Shown piece after piece: positions 30,889 through 38,757 of a DNA stretch of 38,757 nucleotides. This stretch comes from JAGXQV01 sp964527565. GTDB lineage: Bacteria > Pseudomonadota > Gammaproteobacteria > Burkholderiales > Sulfuricellaceae. The DNA is taken from positions 1 through 38,757 of the forward strand of contig CAZGOY010000033.1 in the NCBI GenBank assembly GCA_964527565.1. Direction: 5' to 3'. Position 1 is the stretch's first letter. The number at the start of each line of letters is the position of its first letter. The translations under genes and the position numbers were made by a program. The notes under the pieces were generated by a model. That model saw nothing but the letters and a program-made list of their open reading frames with translations. It did no database searches and had not been told where the DNA came from.

Positions 30889-31608
30889 ATGCCGTCAATC
30901 TTGACGCCTTCGATTGTAAACGGTTGCACAAAACTTGTGCGCGGGATTTTTTCGCGCGCCTGCGTCCTGTGCGGTGCCCGCGCACCGGATGGCCTGCTGT
31001 GCGCACCGTGCTGCGCCGATTTGCCCCGGCACACCGCTGCCGCCTGCCCGGTATGCGCCCTGCCGACGGCGGGGGGCGCGCAGTGCGGGCGTTGCCTGCG
31101 CCGCGCCCCCGCGTTTGGACGCACGCTCGCGGCCTACCGCTACGCATTTCCCGTCGATGCGCTGATTCACGCCTACAAGTACGGCGGCAACCTCGCCCTG
31201 CTCGACCTGCTGGCCGAGCCGCTGGCCGCGCTGGCTGTCACGCAACGCCTGCCCGACCTCCTCGTCCCCATGCCGCTGCACCCGCGCCGCCTGAAGGAGC
31301 GCGGTTTCAACCAAGCGCGTGAAATCGCCGCCGCGCTGTCGCGCCGCCTCAGGGTGCCGCTGGCGGCGCAAGCCTGCCGCCGCGTGCGGGATACCCCGCC
31401 GCAAGCCGCGCTCAAGCTCAAGGAACGCGCCGCCAACCTGCGCGGCGCGTTCGCGTGCGACGCCGATTTGCGCGGCAAGCGCATCGCGCTGATCGACGAC
31501 GTGATGACCAGCGGCGCCTCGCTCGACGCGCTGGCTCAGGCGGTGCGCAGCCGGGGGGCGGAAGAGGCCGATGCCTGGGTGGTGGCGCGCACCCTGCCGC
31601 ACGGGTAG
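30889..31608 (+). CDS. comF: ComF-family phosphoribosyltransferase-like protein
   Basis: ComF-family proteins act in DNA uptake in competent bacteria and resemble phosphoribosyltransferases. The 239 residues have a four-Cys-pair zinc-finger region (CVLCGARA, CAPCC, CPVC, CGRC) near residues 25-75, then LVPMPLHPRRLKERGFNQA near 125 and the PRPP-binding LIDDVMTSGASLDA near 200. The ATG at 30889 follows AAGGA by 8 bases; an in-frame start at 30832 would lie inside the promoter region. comF next to bioB or bioC is common in betaproteobacteria. Confidence 0.92.
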   Translation: MPSILTPSIVNGCTKLVRGIFSRACVLCGARAPDGLLCAPCCADLPRHTAAACPVCALPTAGGAQCGRCLRRAPAFGRTLAAYRYAFPVDALIHAYKYGGNLALLDLLAEPLAALAVTQRLPDLLVPMPLHPRRLKERGFNQAREIAAALSRRLRVPLAAQACRRVRDTPPQAALKLKERAANLRGAFACDADLRGKRIALIDDVMTSGASLDALAQAVRSRGAEEADAWVVARTLPHG

Positions 31609-31739
31609 GTCTGCGCGATCATCACGCGGATTTGGAAATGCCGCGCTAAAAAGCGATGGCGTCGGCCTCGCCGCCCGGCGGGGTAGGATAGCGCGCCCGC
31701 GCCACGTACAATGGTGGAAAATTTCCGGATTCCCTTCCC

Positions 31740-33458
31740 ATGCACACCGAAAGTTTCATTCCCGGCAAGGACGCCTCGCTCGAATCGACCATCGCCACCC
31801 TGCAATCCCGCCTCGCCGCGCTGGGCCTGTGCGTGGAGGAACGTTCCTGGCTGAACCCGGTGGCCAACATCTGGTCGGTGCACGTCGCCGAGCGCGATTG
31901 TCCGCTGCTGTTCACCAACGGCAAGGGGTCGTCGCGCCAGGCGGCGCTCGCCAGCGCCTTGGGCGAATTCTTCGAGCGCATGAGCACGCACTATTTCTGG
32001 ACGCATTATTATCTGGGCGAAGCCCTTGCCAACCGGGAAGCCGTCCATTTCCCGCAGGAAAAATGGTTCCCTCTGGGCAAGGGCAAGACCTGGCCGAAGG
32101 GGCTGCTGACACCGGAACTGCGTCAATTCTACAATCCGCAAGGCGGCGTTCACGCGGGCATGCTGGTGGACGCCAATTCCGGCAACGCCGCGCGCGGCAT
32201 CTGCGCCCTGCCTTATGTGCGCCAACGCGACGGCGCCACGGTGTGGTTCCCGGTCAACCTCATCGGCAATCTCTACGTCAGCAACGGCATGTCCGCCGGC
32301 AATACGTCGGCCGAGGCGCGCACCCAGGCGCTGGCGGAAATTTTCGAGCGCCACGTCAAGTTCCGCGTGATCGGCGAGGGGCTGTGCCTGCCGGACGTGC
32401 CGGACGAAGTGATCGCCCGCTGGCCGCGCATGGCGGAAGACATCCGCGCCCTGCGCGCCGCCGGTTTCGGCATCCTGGTCAAGGATGCCTCGCTGGGCGG
32501 ACGCTACCCGGTCATCAACGTGACCCTCCTCAACCCGGCGGATCACGGCTGCTTCGCCAGCTTCGGCGCGCATCCGCGCTTCGAGATCGCCCTGGAGCGG
32601 GCGCTCACCGAGCTGCTCCAGGGGCGCGGGCTGGATGCGCTGGGCGGCTTTCCCGAGCCGGGCTTCGACCTGGAGGAAATCGCCAGCGCACCCAATCTGG
32701 AAATCCATTTCGTCGATTCCAGCGGCGTGGTGAGCTGGAACTTCCTCGGCGACACGCCCGATTTCGCTTTCCATGACTGGAACTTCAGCAGCACCACCGA
32801 AGAGGATTACGCCTGGCTGCTGGCGCGCGTCCACGCCGACGGCCACGACGCCTACATCGCCGATTTCGACCAGTTGGGCGTCTACGCCTGCCGCATCCTG
32901 GTGCCCGGCATGTCGGAAATCTACCCGCTGGACGACCTGGAATGGGAAAACACCAGCGCCGGCAACGCCGTCCGTTCCGCCATCCTGCGCCTGCCGCAAC
33001 TGGGCCGGGAAGAGTGCGCCGGGCTGCTGGATACGCTCAACGACCTGGGGCTGGACGAGCAGCGCCCGGTCGCCGGGCTGGTGGGGCTGGCGCCCGATCC
33101 CGGCACGCCGTGGGAAGACCTGCGCCTGGGCGAGCTGAAAACCCTGCTGGCGCTGGCCGCCGGAGACCAAGAGGCGATTCGCGAGGGCTGCGACTGGGTG
33201 CGCCACTTCGGGCAGATCAACGAAGCGCGCCGCCGTGTGTATCGCTGCGTGGAGACCCTGCTCGAACTGGACGGCGGCGCCCGCTACCGGGAAGCCTTGC
33301 GCGCCTTGTACGGCGCGGACGCGCTGCAACAGGCGCAAGCCCTGCTGGACGGCGAGCGCCACTTTTTCGGCATCGGCGCGCCGGGTATGAGCCTGGCGGG
33401 CTGCGACCTGCACCAGCGCCTGCTGGCGGCGTATGAGAAGGTATCGCGACCACAATAA
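31740..33458 (+). CDS. ycaO: YcaO-domain protein, E. coli YcaO type
   Basis: The 572 residues match E. coli YcaO (586), reported as a cofactor of RimO in beta-methylthiolation of ribosomal protein S12. YcaO domains are ATP-dependent cyclodehydratase-type enzymes; the domain spans about residues 60-400, with GKGSSRQAALASALGEFFER near the start and SAEARTQALAEIFERHVK near residue 190, each carrying the Glu-rich ATP/Mg-binding helices. A long helical C-terminal region (about 400-572) is characteristic of this subgroup. It has no neighbouring RiPP precursor or dehydrogenase, so a peptide natural-product role is unlikely. The length makes the housekeeping type the best fit. Confidence 0.92.
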   Translation: MHTESFIPGKDASLESTIATLQSRLAALGLCVEERSWLNPVANIWSVHVAERDCPLLFTNGKGSSRQAALASALGEFFERMSTHYFWTHYYLGEALANREAVHFPQEKWFPLGKGKTWPKGLLTPELRQFYNPQGGVHAGMLVDANSGNAARGICALPYVRQRDGATVWFPVNLIGNLYVSNGMSAGNTSAEARTQALAEIFERHVKFRVIGEGLCLPDVPDEVIARWPRMAEDIRALRAAGFGILVKDASLGGRYPVINVTLLNPADHGCFASFGAHPRFEIALERALTELLQGRGLDALGGFPEPGFDLEEIASAPNLEIHFVDSSGVVSWNFLGDTPDFAFHDWNFSSTTEEDYAWLLARVHADGHDAYIADFDQLGVYACRILVPGMSEIYPLDDLEWENTSAGNAVRSAILRLPQLGREECAGLLDTLNDLGLDEQRPVAGLVGLAPDPGTPWEDLRLGELKTLLALAAGDQEAIREGCDWVRHFGQINEARRRVYRCVETLLELDGGARYREALRALYGADALQQAQALLDGERHFFGIGAPGMSLAGCDLHQRLLAAYEKVSRPQ

Positions 33459-33509
33459 CACTTTGTTCGGCTACAATGTGCCCACATTTATCTTGCCTGG
33501 AGATATGAA

Positions 33510-33776
33510 ATGCAAGTCGCCGTTCGTGAATTGAAAGCCGGATTGTCCCGCCTGCTGGCACGTGCGCAGGCGGGTGAAATCATTGAGGTTACCTCGCACA
33601 GCCGCCCCGTGGCGCGTATTCTCGGCTTGCCCAGACAGGCCGGTAGCGGAGTGGGGCGACTGCTGGTCGAAGGGCGTTTGGCCTGGAGCGGCGGCAAGCC
33701 TGCGCTGGAACCTCCCTTGTCCCTCGTTGCGGGCGGCAAGCCGCTCAGCGTGATGGTGCTGGAGGATAGGGGGTGA
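33510..33776 (+). CDS. Phd/YefM-like antitoxin
   Basis: The 88-residue product starts MQVAVRELKAGLSRLLARAQ, then EIIEVTSHSRPVARILGLPR, the standard Phd-type fold that binds DNA as a dimer and presents a C-terminal toxin-binding tail. TGGAG lies 9 bases upstream of the ATG. Its stop overlaps the next gene as GTGA. Together with the PIN gene it forms a type II toxin-antitoxin pair of the widespread Phd-VapC kind. A TACAAT at 33472-33477 could be its -10 element, but no good -35 is seen. Confidence 0.88.
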   Translation: MQVAVRELKAGLSRLLARAQAGEIIEVTSHSRPVARILGLPRQAGSGVGRLLVEGRLAWSGGKPALEPPLSLVAGGKPLSVMVLEDRG

Positions 33777-34210
33777 TCCTGTTTTGCGACACCTCCGCTC
33801 TCGTCAAGCTTTACGTCGATGAGGCCGACAGTCGGCAGGTACTCGCTGAAGCGGGCGCGGCTTCAGCGCTGGCAGTGTGCCGCATCGCCTGGGTAGAAGC
33901 CTTTTCCGCCTTTGCCCGGCGCGCCCGTGAAGCGCCCGCCGACGCGGTTCCCCTCGAATTGGCCCAGGAGCGTCTGCGGGCGCAGTGGGCGCAGTACATG
34001 ATCGTCGAAGTGACTCAGCTTCTGGTAGAGCGTGCCGGTGAATATGCCGACACCTTCGCGCTGCGTGCTTACGACGCCATTCAGTTAGCCGCCGCACGCA
34101 CGCTTCAGGAAGCAGCCGAAGAAGAATTGCGCTTCGCCTGTTTCGACACCCGATTGCGCAAGGCCGCGCAGGTTCTGGGTATGAGTATTTTTCCCGCCAC
34201 GTCATGCTGA
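33773..34210 (+). CDS. PIN-domain toxin, putative VapC ribonuclease
   Basis: The 145-residue protein has the full PIN pattern: MILFCDTSALVKLYVDEADS at the start (first Asp), a middle Glu in RIAWVEAFSAFARR near residue 45, AYDAIQLAAARTL near 105 with another Asp, and FACFDTRLRKAAQVLGM near 125. All expected acids are present, so the ribonuclease should be active. It starts with GTG overlapping the antitoxin stop. The gene ends 73 bases before the convergent glycosyltransferase. Confidence 0.9.
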   Translation: MILFCDTSALVKLYVDEADSRQVLAEAGAASALAVCRIAWVEAFSAFARRAREAPADAVPLELAQERLRAQWAQYMIVEVTQLLVERAGEYADTFALRAYDAIQLAAARTLQEAAEEELRFACFDTRLRKAAQVLGMSIFPATSC

Positions 34211-34283
34211 CCGGGTGTCTGATGGGGGAACCGCCAGGCAGATTGGTGGCTGAAGATAAATACCTGTTGCGGCAGACACCACG

Positions 34284-35123
34284 TTACCACAAGGCGCGTT
34301 TCAATTTGCCACGCAGCATCTGCCAACGAAATTCGGGGGTGATGGCCGGTTCAGTCAATTTCATTTCCTGCGCGGGCAAGCCGCGTCTCAGAAAATAGCG
34401 GTCGAATGCCGATTGGCGCATCCCCCATTTGTGCAGGAACTGTTTGCCGCCGTTGTTTTTTATTACTTTCCCGGTGGATTTACATTGAAAATGATAGACC
34501 AGCGAATCGCCCACGCCCAGAAAAATGCGACAACCCGCGTGCCATAACTTCATCGAAAAATCGTTGTCGCTGCTCATGCCTGGGGAAAATTCGGAACTGT
34601 ATCCCCCCACCTTGAACCACCAGCGACGGCTTACCAGCGTGGGCGGCCAAGTTGCGCCGTACCAATCGGGTTTGTGGAGTTGCGGTAGTTCCGAAAGTAG
34701 TTTGACTTCATCGAAATTACCGACATCGCTGCCGTAATCGCGCACGATGACGCAAGGGTTGCGGGTGTCGCGCGGCTCGATCAGGGTGCCGGAAAGCATG
34801 AAAAGATCGCTGTCCAGTTGCTTGAGCTTGTTGACCAGCGCCGTGTCCCAGCCAGGACAACAATACATGTCGTCGTTGAGATACAAGATGTAATCCTGAG
34901 TGGCATGCGTCGCCGCTTCGTTCACCGCCAGACAAATGCCAACATTCTGGGAAGATGCGCTATGTATAATGCCATTCCCGCGCACCCAGTCCAGCGTACC
35001 ATCGCTGCCGTCGTTGACGTGCACGATGACTTGGTGCGGAAAGGCCGAATTCCGTTGAATGCTGCGCAGGCATAGCTGCAACAGTTCGAGGTTGTTCCAT
35101 GTGGGGACGATGATGGAAAACAT
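34284..35123 (-). CDS. Family 2 glycosyltransferase (paralogue of the 37532 gene)
   Basis: This 279-residue protein has a GT-A fold with MFSIIVPTWNNLELLQLCLR at the N-terminus, NVGICLAVNEA, the nucleotide-sugar DxD-like element YLNDDMYC near residue 85, and FSPGMSSDNDFSMKL near 180, with a C-terminal CKSTGKV motif. It would add a sugar to a surface polysaccharide or lipid-linked oligosaccharide. I chose the ATG at 35123 because the product then starts at the first strand; TTG at 35150 adds only nine residues. It diverges from the GT4 gene and shares motifs throughout with the protein at 37532-38446. Confidence 0.9.
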   Translation of the reverse strand: MFSIIVPTWNNLELLQLCLRSIQRNSAFPHQVIVHVNDGSDGTLDWVRGNGIIHSASSQNVGICLAVNEAATHATQDYILYLNDDMYCCPGWDTALVNKLKQLDSDLFMLSGTLIEPRDTRNPCVIVRDYGSDVGNFDEVKLLSELPQLHKPDWYGATWPPTLVSRRWWFKVGGYSSEFSPGMSSDNDFSMKLWHAGCRIFLGVGDSLVYHFQCKSTGKVIKNNGGKQFLHKWGMRQSAFDRYFLRRGLPAQEMKLTEPAITPEFRWQMLRGKLKRALW

Positions 35124-35215
35124 ATGGGTACACGATTGCGACCACGACAAGGCGATCTGATTCTGTGAAGTTCAGCCACATTTTATATGGATGATCTGCG
35201 GCTTGTAGAGGAAAG

Positions 35216-36253
35216 ATGGAAATAATTCATATCGTGAGACGCTACGGGCCGGTTGGCGGCATGGAGCGCTATGTCTGGGAAACGACGTGCGCGCTTGCCA
35301 GGCAAGGCCATCAGATTCAGGTTTTGTGCGAATATTGCACTGCCGAAAAACCACAAGGCGTAACGGTGCACGAACTGGGCGCCATGATCTATCGGCCGCG
35401 CTGGCTTTACTACTGGCGCTTCAGCCGTCGCGTGGAAAAGTGGCTGCGAACGCACCCCCATCCCGGTTGCTTGATTCATAGCCACGAACGGGTTGGCGTA
35501 CATGATGTTACGACTTTTCATGGTCCGCCGTTTGCCTCGGTGCGCGCTAAGCCCTGGTGGAAAAAAATCTCGTTGCGCGTGGCAATGCAGCTTTTCATGG
35601 AGCGGCGGGAGTTGCGCGTGGCGCAACGCATTGTTCCGAATTCCACGGTCATCGCGCAGCAATTGGCGCATTATTACCCGGAGTATGCGCACAAGATCGT
35701 AGCGCCCATCGTGCCGGGCGTGCTGCCGGGCACTGTCAGAACGCCGCGTGATGTGCCCAGGGACGGCGGCATTATCGGTTTTGTCGGCAAGGAGTGGCAG
35801 CGCAAAGGGTTGCCGCTGGCGGTCGAGATCGTGGCCCAATTGCATCGCAAACGTCCGTCTGCCGAGTTGTGGGTCATTGGACCGGAGGAGAGCGGTATTC
35901 GGCACCTGTTCATCGGCTGGCAGGGCGGATACCGATTGTTCGGCTGGCGCGAAGACGCTGCATATTTTCAGGAAATTGATGTGTTGCTGCATCCGGCGCG
36001 AGCAGAGCCCTACGGCATGGTCATCTCGGAGGCCATGGCGGCGCGCGTTCCGGTAGTGGTGTCGGATGCCTGCGGCGCTGCGGAACGGGTCACGGACGCC
36101 GCCGGGGAGGTGCTGACGCTGGATGATCCGGTCGAGAAGTGGCGCGATGCCGTCGAGAAACAACTGGAGCGAGCGGAAGCGCCGCCGCTTTTTGAGCGCG
36201 GATGGGATGTGGTGGCGAGGGAATGTGAGACAATTTATCGCACATTGGCATGA
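35216..36253 (+). CDS. Family 4 glycosyltransferase
   Basis: The 345-residue retaining GT-B enzyme has an N-terminal acceptor domain with HIVRRYGPVGGMERYVWETT (glycine-rich start) and a C-terminal donor domain: IIGFVGKEWQRKGLPLAVEI near residue 185, ELWVIGPEE, and the E-x7-E motif in HPARAEPYGMVISEAMAARV near 265. It resembles WaaG-type lipopolysaccharide glucosyltransferases. AGAGGAAAG precedes the ATG. It diverges from the GT2 gene and is followed one base after its stop by the ligase-like gene. The sugar and acceptor are unknown. Confidence 0.92.
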   Translation: MEIIHIVRRYGPVGGMERYVWETTCALARQGHQIQVLCEYCTAEKPQGVTVHELGAMIYRPRWLYYWRFSRRVEKWLRTHPHPGCLIHSHERVGVHDVTTFHGPPFASVRAKPWWKKISLRVAMQLFMERRELRVAQRIVPNSTVIAQQLAHYYPEYAHKIVAPIVPGVLPGTVRTPRDVPRDGGIIGFVGKEWQRKGLPLAVEIVAQLHRKRPSAELWVIGPEESGIRHLFIGWQGGYRLFGWREDAAYFQEIDVLLHPARAEPYGMVISEAMAARVPVVVSDACGAAERVTDAAGEVLTLDDPVEKWRDAVEKQLERAEAPPLFERGWDVVARECETIYRTLA

Positions 36254-36254
36254 C

Positions 36255-37535
36255 ATGCCGAATACTTCAACAAGCATGAATGAAAGAAATCACCCCGTCA
36301 TAATTCTGGTTCTTCAAGGACTTCTGTTTGCCTATCCCATCTTGCTGCTTACCGTCAAGGGCGGCATGGGCGCCAGTTTCATCCTGCTGGTTCTGCTGTC
36401 CGTGTATCTGTTGTTCAGCACATGGAGAAAGCAGGCCGAACGAATCATGGACCGCGATGCTTGGCTTTTTGGCGCCGCCATGAGCGCCACGCTCCTTGGT
36501 GTCGCGTCGAGCCAGCTTTATCACTTGAAAGTTGACGCGAGCGCATTCGATTCACCGGCCCGCTTCCTTTTGTCCGTTCCCATATTTCTCATGCTGAGAA
36601 AGGCTGACCTCAAAGTATTCGGAATGATGCAGTATGGTTTTCCGGCGGGGGCCATTGTCATTGCAACACTCATCGGGATGTCGGGCCAGAAAATTCACGC
36701 AAAAACAGATTTTTTAGCGCACATTCATTTGGGTGATCTGGCACTCATGCTGGGCTTCCTGTCCGCCCTGAGCATTAACTGGATGCAGAAAGACAGGCGC
36801 ATCCTGGTTATCCTCAAAATCCTGGGGCTGTTTGCCGGACTTTATGTTTCCCTGCTTTCCGGTGCGCGCGGTGGCTGGATCGCCATACCGGTTTTGATGA
36901 TTGCCGGGGTTCTGCTGTCGCCGAAATTCAACCGCAGCGCCATCGTCAGATTGGCCGTGGCGTCCGCACTCATCGTTTCAGGGACGATTCTGAGCTATTA
37001 CCTGCTGGATATCGTGCAAATCCGGGTCAATGCCGCCATAAGTGATTTGACCTCCGTAACCCCGGATACCTCGCTGGGCATACGTTTTCAACTCTGGGAG
37101 GCAGCTTTCCGCCTGTTTTTGCAAAACCCGGTCTTTGGGGTGGGGGCGGATGGATTTGCCCTGGCGATGGATCAAATGGTGCATTCCGGCGCAATTACTG
37201 AAACCGCAGCAGGATTTGGCAAGGGGGGGGCACATAGCTATTATTTCGCTGTCCTGTCCCGATTTGGCTTGGTTGGCTTGATATCGCTCCTGTTGCTGTT
37301 CCTTGTCCCGTTATGGATGTTTTACCAGGTGGCAAACTCACGGTCCGGTTTCCACCGCAGGGCTGCGAAAATGGGAGTGGCCCTGGTGCTGGGCTTTGCG
37401 GTTTTCTGCATCAGCGAGGAAATGTTCAACATGAAAATGGTTGCCACCTTCTATGGCGTAACGCTGGCAGTGTTGCTGGCAGCTGCAAGCAATCGCCCCC
37501 TGGGCGCGGCGTGGAAAGATGAGGCAGTGAAGTGA
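36255..37535 (+). CDS. O-antigen ligase-like membrane protein (WaaL/Wzy type)
   Basis: The 426-residue integral membrane protein has ten or more hydrophobic segments and the large periplasmic loop typical of the O-antigen ligase/polymerase superfamily: LLSGARGGWIAIPVLMIAG near residue 200, then RFQLWEAAFRLFLQNPVFGVG near 280 and HSYYFAVLSRFGLVGL near 325 (the conserved His-containing motif). Such proteins ligate O-antigen to lipid A-core, or polymerise glycans. I chose the ATG at 36255, one base after the GT4 stop; the start at 36276 is an alternative. A longer in-frame opening from 36123 overlaps the GT4 gene and lacks sense. Its stop overlaps the next gene as GTGA. Confidence 0.85.
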   Translation: MPNTSTSMNERNHPVIILVLQGLLFAYPILLLTVKGGMGASFILLVLLSVYLLFSTWRKQAERIMDRDAWLFGAAMSATLLGVASSQLYHLKVDASAFDSPARFLLSVPIFLMLRKADLKVFGMMQYGFPAGAIVIATLIGMSGQKIHAKTDFLAHIHLGDLALMLGFLSALSINWMQKDRRILVILKILGLFAGLYVSLLSGARGGWIAIPVLMIAGVLLSPKFNRSAIVRLAVASALIVSGTILSYYLLDIVQIRVNAAISDLTSVTPDTSLGIRFQLWEAAFRLFLQNPVFGVGADGFALAMDQMVHSGAITETAAGFGKGGAHSYYFAVLSRFGLVGLISLLLLFLVPLWMFYQVANSRSGFHRRAAKMGVALVLGFAVFCISEEMFNMKMVATFYGVTLAVLLAAASNRPLGAAWKDEAVK

Positions 37536-38446
37536 TCAGCATCGTCATCCCCAGTTGGAATAATCTTCCCTATCTGAAGCTGTGTATCGAAAGTATCCGA
37601 AAGCATTCCCGGTTTGAGCACGAGATACTGGTACATCTGAACGAAGGTTCGGATGGCTCGCTGGAATGGGTGAGGTCTCAGGGCATCAAATACACCCGGA
37701 GCGCCAGGAATGTTGGCGTTTGTCTTTCGGTCAACCATCTGGTGGCACAGGCCAGGCATGACTGGGTGCTCTACATGAACGACGATATGGTGGCCGCTCC
37801 CGACTGGGACACGGCCTTCATCGCGGCCACGGATTCCGTGGATACCGACCTCGCATTATTTTTTGGCACCCTGATTCAGCCGGAGAACGGCGGGAGCAAG
37901 CGCATCATCAAACAGGATTTTGGCGAACATCCCGCCAAATTTGATGAATCCCGCTTTCTGCAAGGCTATGCGGCAGATCAGCGGGGCGATGTCGAGGGTG
38001 CCGTATCCCAGCCAACCCTGGTGCATAAAAAGTGGTGGAACATGGTTGGGGGATACAGCCTGGAATTCAGCCCCGGCATGAGCAGCGATGATGATCTGCT
38101 GATGAAGTTCTGGGTGGCAGGCTGTCGCAACTTCCGCATCGTGGGTGGTAGCCGTTTTTACCATTTTGGCTGCAAGAGCACGGGGCGCATCAAGCACAAT
38201 CTCGGCGGACGCATATTTGTCATGAAATGGGGCATTACCCAGATCGAGTTTCATCGCCTATATTTGCCGTCGCTCGGAACCCCTCATGGCGGGAAGACCG
38301 CAAATAATCCCTACAACTGCATCCGCGGGTCCTGGTTGGGTAAGTTGCGCCGCGTGGGGTATGCCCTGCGCTATAACTACCCGCTGGAAGACATAGAGGC
38401 CTGGAATCCAACTCCTGGGCGATGTGACTGGAGTCAGGAAAGCTAA
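37532..38446 (+). CDS. Family 2 glycosyltransferase (paralogue of the 34284 gene)
   Basis: The 304-residue GT2 protein starts MISIVIPSWNNLPYLKLCIE, has NVGVCLSVNHL, the DxD-like YMNDDMVAAP near residue 85, and FSPGMSSDDDLLMKFWVAGC near 185. The paired motif YHFGCKSTGRI and the MKWGITQ ending match those in the enzyme at 34284-35123, so the two arose by duplication. It starts with GTG overlapping the ligase-like gene by four bases. It is the last gene of the GT4-ligase-GT2 unit, which I read as a surface-polysaccharide locus that may continue to the right. Confidence 0.9.
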   Translation: MISIVIPSWNNLPYLKLCIESIRKHSRFEHEILVHLNEGSDGSLEWVRSQGIKYTRSARNVGVCLSVNHLVAQARHDWVLYMNDDMVAAPDWDTAFIAATDSVDTDLALFFGTLIQPENGGSKRIIKQDFGEHPAKFDESRFLQGYAADQRGDVEGAVSQPTLVHKKWWNMVGGYSLEFSPGMSSDDDLLMKFWVAGCRNFRIVGGSRFYHFGCKSTGRIKHNLGGRIFVMKWGITQIEFHRLYLPSLGTPHGGKTANNPYNCIRGSWLGKLRRVGYALRYNYPLEDIEAWNPTPGRCDWSQES

Positions 38447-38757
38447 TCCCGCTCCCGCGGGGGCAAGGGGGCGCAACTGACGGTGGTGAGCCGCGCCACG
38501 GGCTGTCTTCTTTTGTCCGATCTGTAGTCTGTCGCGCTACTTTCGCAGTCCCACCAGCGCCGAACTTGGAAGACCGTGCCCGGCCTTTTTATTGGTCATG
38601 TGGCCCCTTTATTGGTCATGCCTCCACTCTTCAAGTATTCCAAATCATAGGGCATTTCGTCGGGATGGGCGGGATAAATAAATCTGTCCCCTTTTGTACG
38701 TCTTCGTTGTCTTTGTCCGGCAATCCGCCGCTGCCTGCCAGGACCTCGGCCTTGACC
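38447..38757. other. Tail of the window: no confident gene, one short direct repeat
   Basis: TTTATTGGTCATG occurs at 38588-38600 and again at 38608-38620, a 20-base period tandem repeat. On the minus strand an open frame enters from the right edge and ends at 38596 (53 codons, including YPAHPDEMPYDLEYLKSGGM); it may be the end of a gene but has no domain I recognise. AAATAAATCTGTCCCCTTTT at 38676-38695 resembles sequences that often lie near IS200/REP-associated tyrosine transposase genes, but no transposase is visible. Confidence 0.35.

Noticed and set aside
36123..36254. An earlier in-frame start for the ligase-like protein
   Set aside because: It would add 44 mostly charged residues overlapping the end of the GT4 gene and would not match the family N-terminus, which begins close to the first membrane helix.
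1..38757. CRISPR arrays, tRNA or rRNA genes, intact IS elements
   Set aside because: No regularly spaced repeats, tRNA-like cloverleaf arms or transposase genes were noticed on either strand; only short repeats were found.

Overview
The window looks like chromosomal DNA of a high-G+C betaproteobacterium, probably in or near the Nitrosomonadales; the lineage is inferred from gene content, not proven. Supporting content: a three-gene cytochrome bc1 operon followed by sspA-sspB, nadK-recN, a mutY behind an AsmA-like gene, a bioB...bioF-bioH-bioC biotin cluster, and a long YcaO like that of E. coli. Housekeeping genes are dense and tightly overlapped, and accessory cassettes sit between them.

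Layout. 1-473: debris, with a fragment like an integron-integrase N-terminus and a VapBC pair whose toxin is cut off after about 15 codons. 474-4742 (minus): nadK, recN and a Sel1/triple-SPOR envelope protein. 4863-6934: AsmA-like protein and mutY. 6949-7059: an inverted-repeat REP-like element. 7097-10618: a P-type cation ATPase and tatD. 10848-17356: a five-gene cassette, all plus strand, each junction a 4-bp stop/start overlap, visibly lower in G+C. 17391-17604: a decayed second tatD. 17785-21469: petABC, a terminator, sspA, sspB. 21475-25152: a small unknown protein, an SDR, an hsdM scar coupled to a nucleotidyltransferase/HEPN-like pair, mogA, a CBS protein and a lipoprotein. 25233-25897: an antitoxin/PIN pair. 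25956-30814 (minus): a membrane protein, bioB, a MazEF-like pair, bioF, bioH, bioC. 30889-34210: comF, ycaO and a Phd/PIN pair. 34284-38446: a surface-polysaccharide cluster (two paralogous GT2 enzymes, one GT4, an O-antigen ligase-like protein).

The best candidate for an undescribed system is the cassette at 10848-17356. It encodes two proteins of no recognised family, a 939-residue protein joining a MinD/ParA-like KGGVGR-variant ATPase to a second AAA-type ATPase, a further unassigned protein, and an adenine-specific DNA methyltransferase fused to an HsdS-like target-recognition region. No nuclease is recognisable. It lies between an intact tatD and an internally deleted second tatD, which marks it as acquired DNA. 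I read it as a probable modification-linked anti-phage or anti-plasmid system; this is inference from architecture, and the window cannot show whether relatives have been described.

Other defence and addiction traces are frequent: three PIN-type toxin loci (one broken), one MazF-like pair inside the biotin operon, a nucleotidyltransferase/HEPN-like pair, and the hsdM scar. No tRNA, rRNA, CRISPR array or intact transposase was seen.
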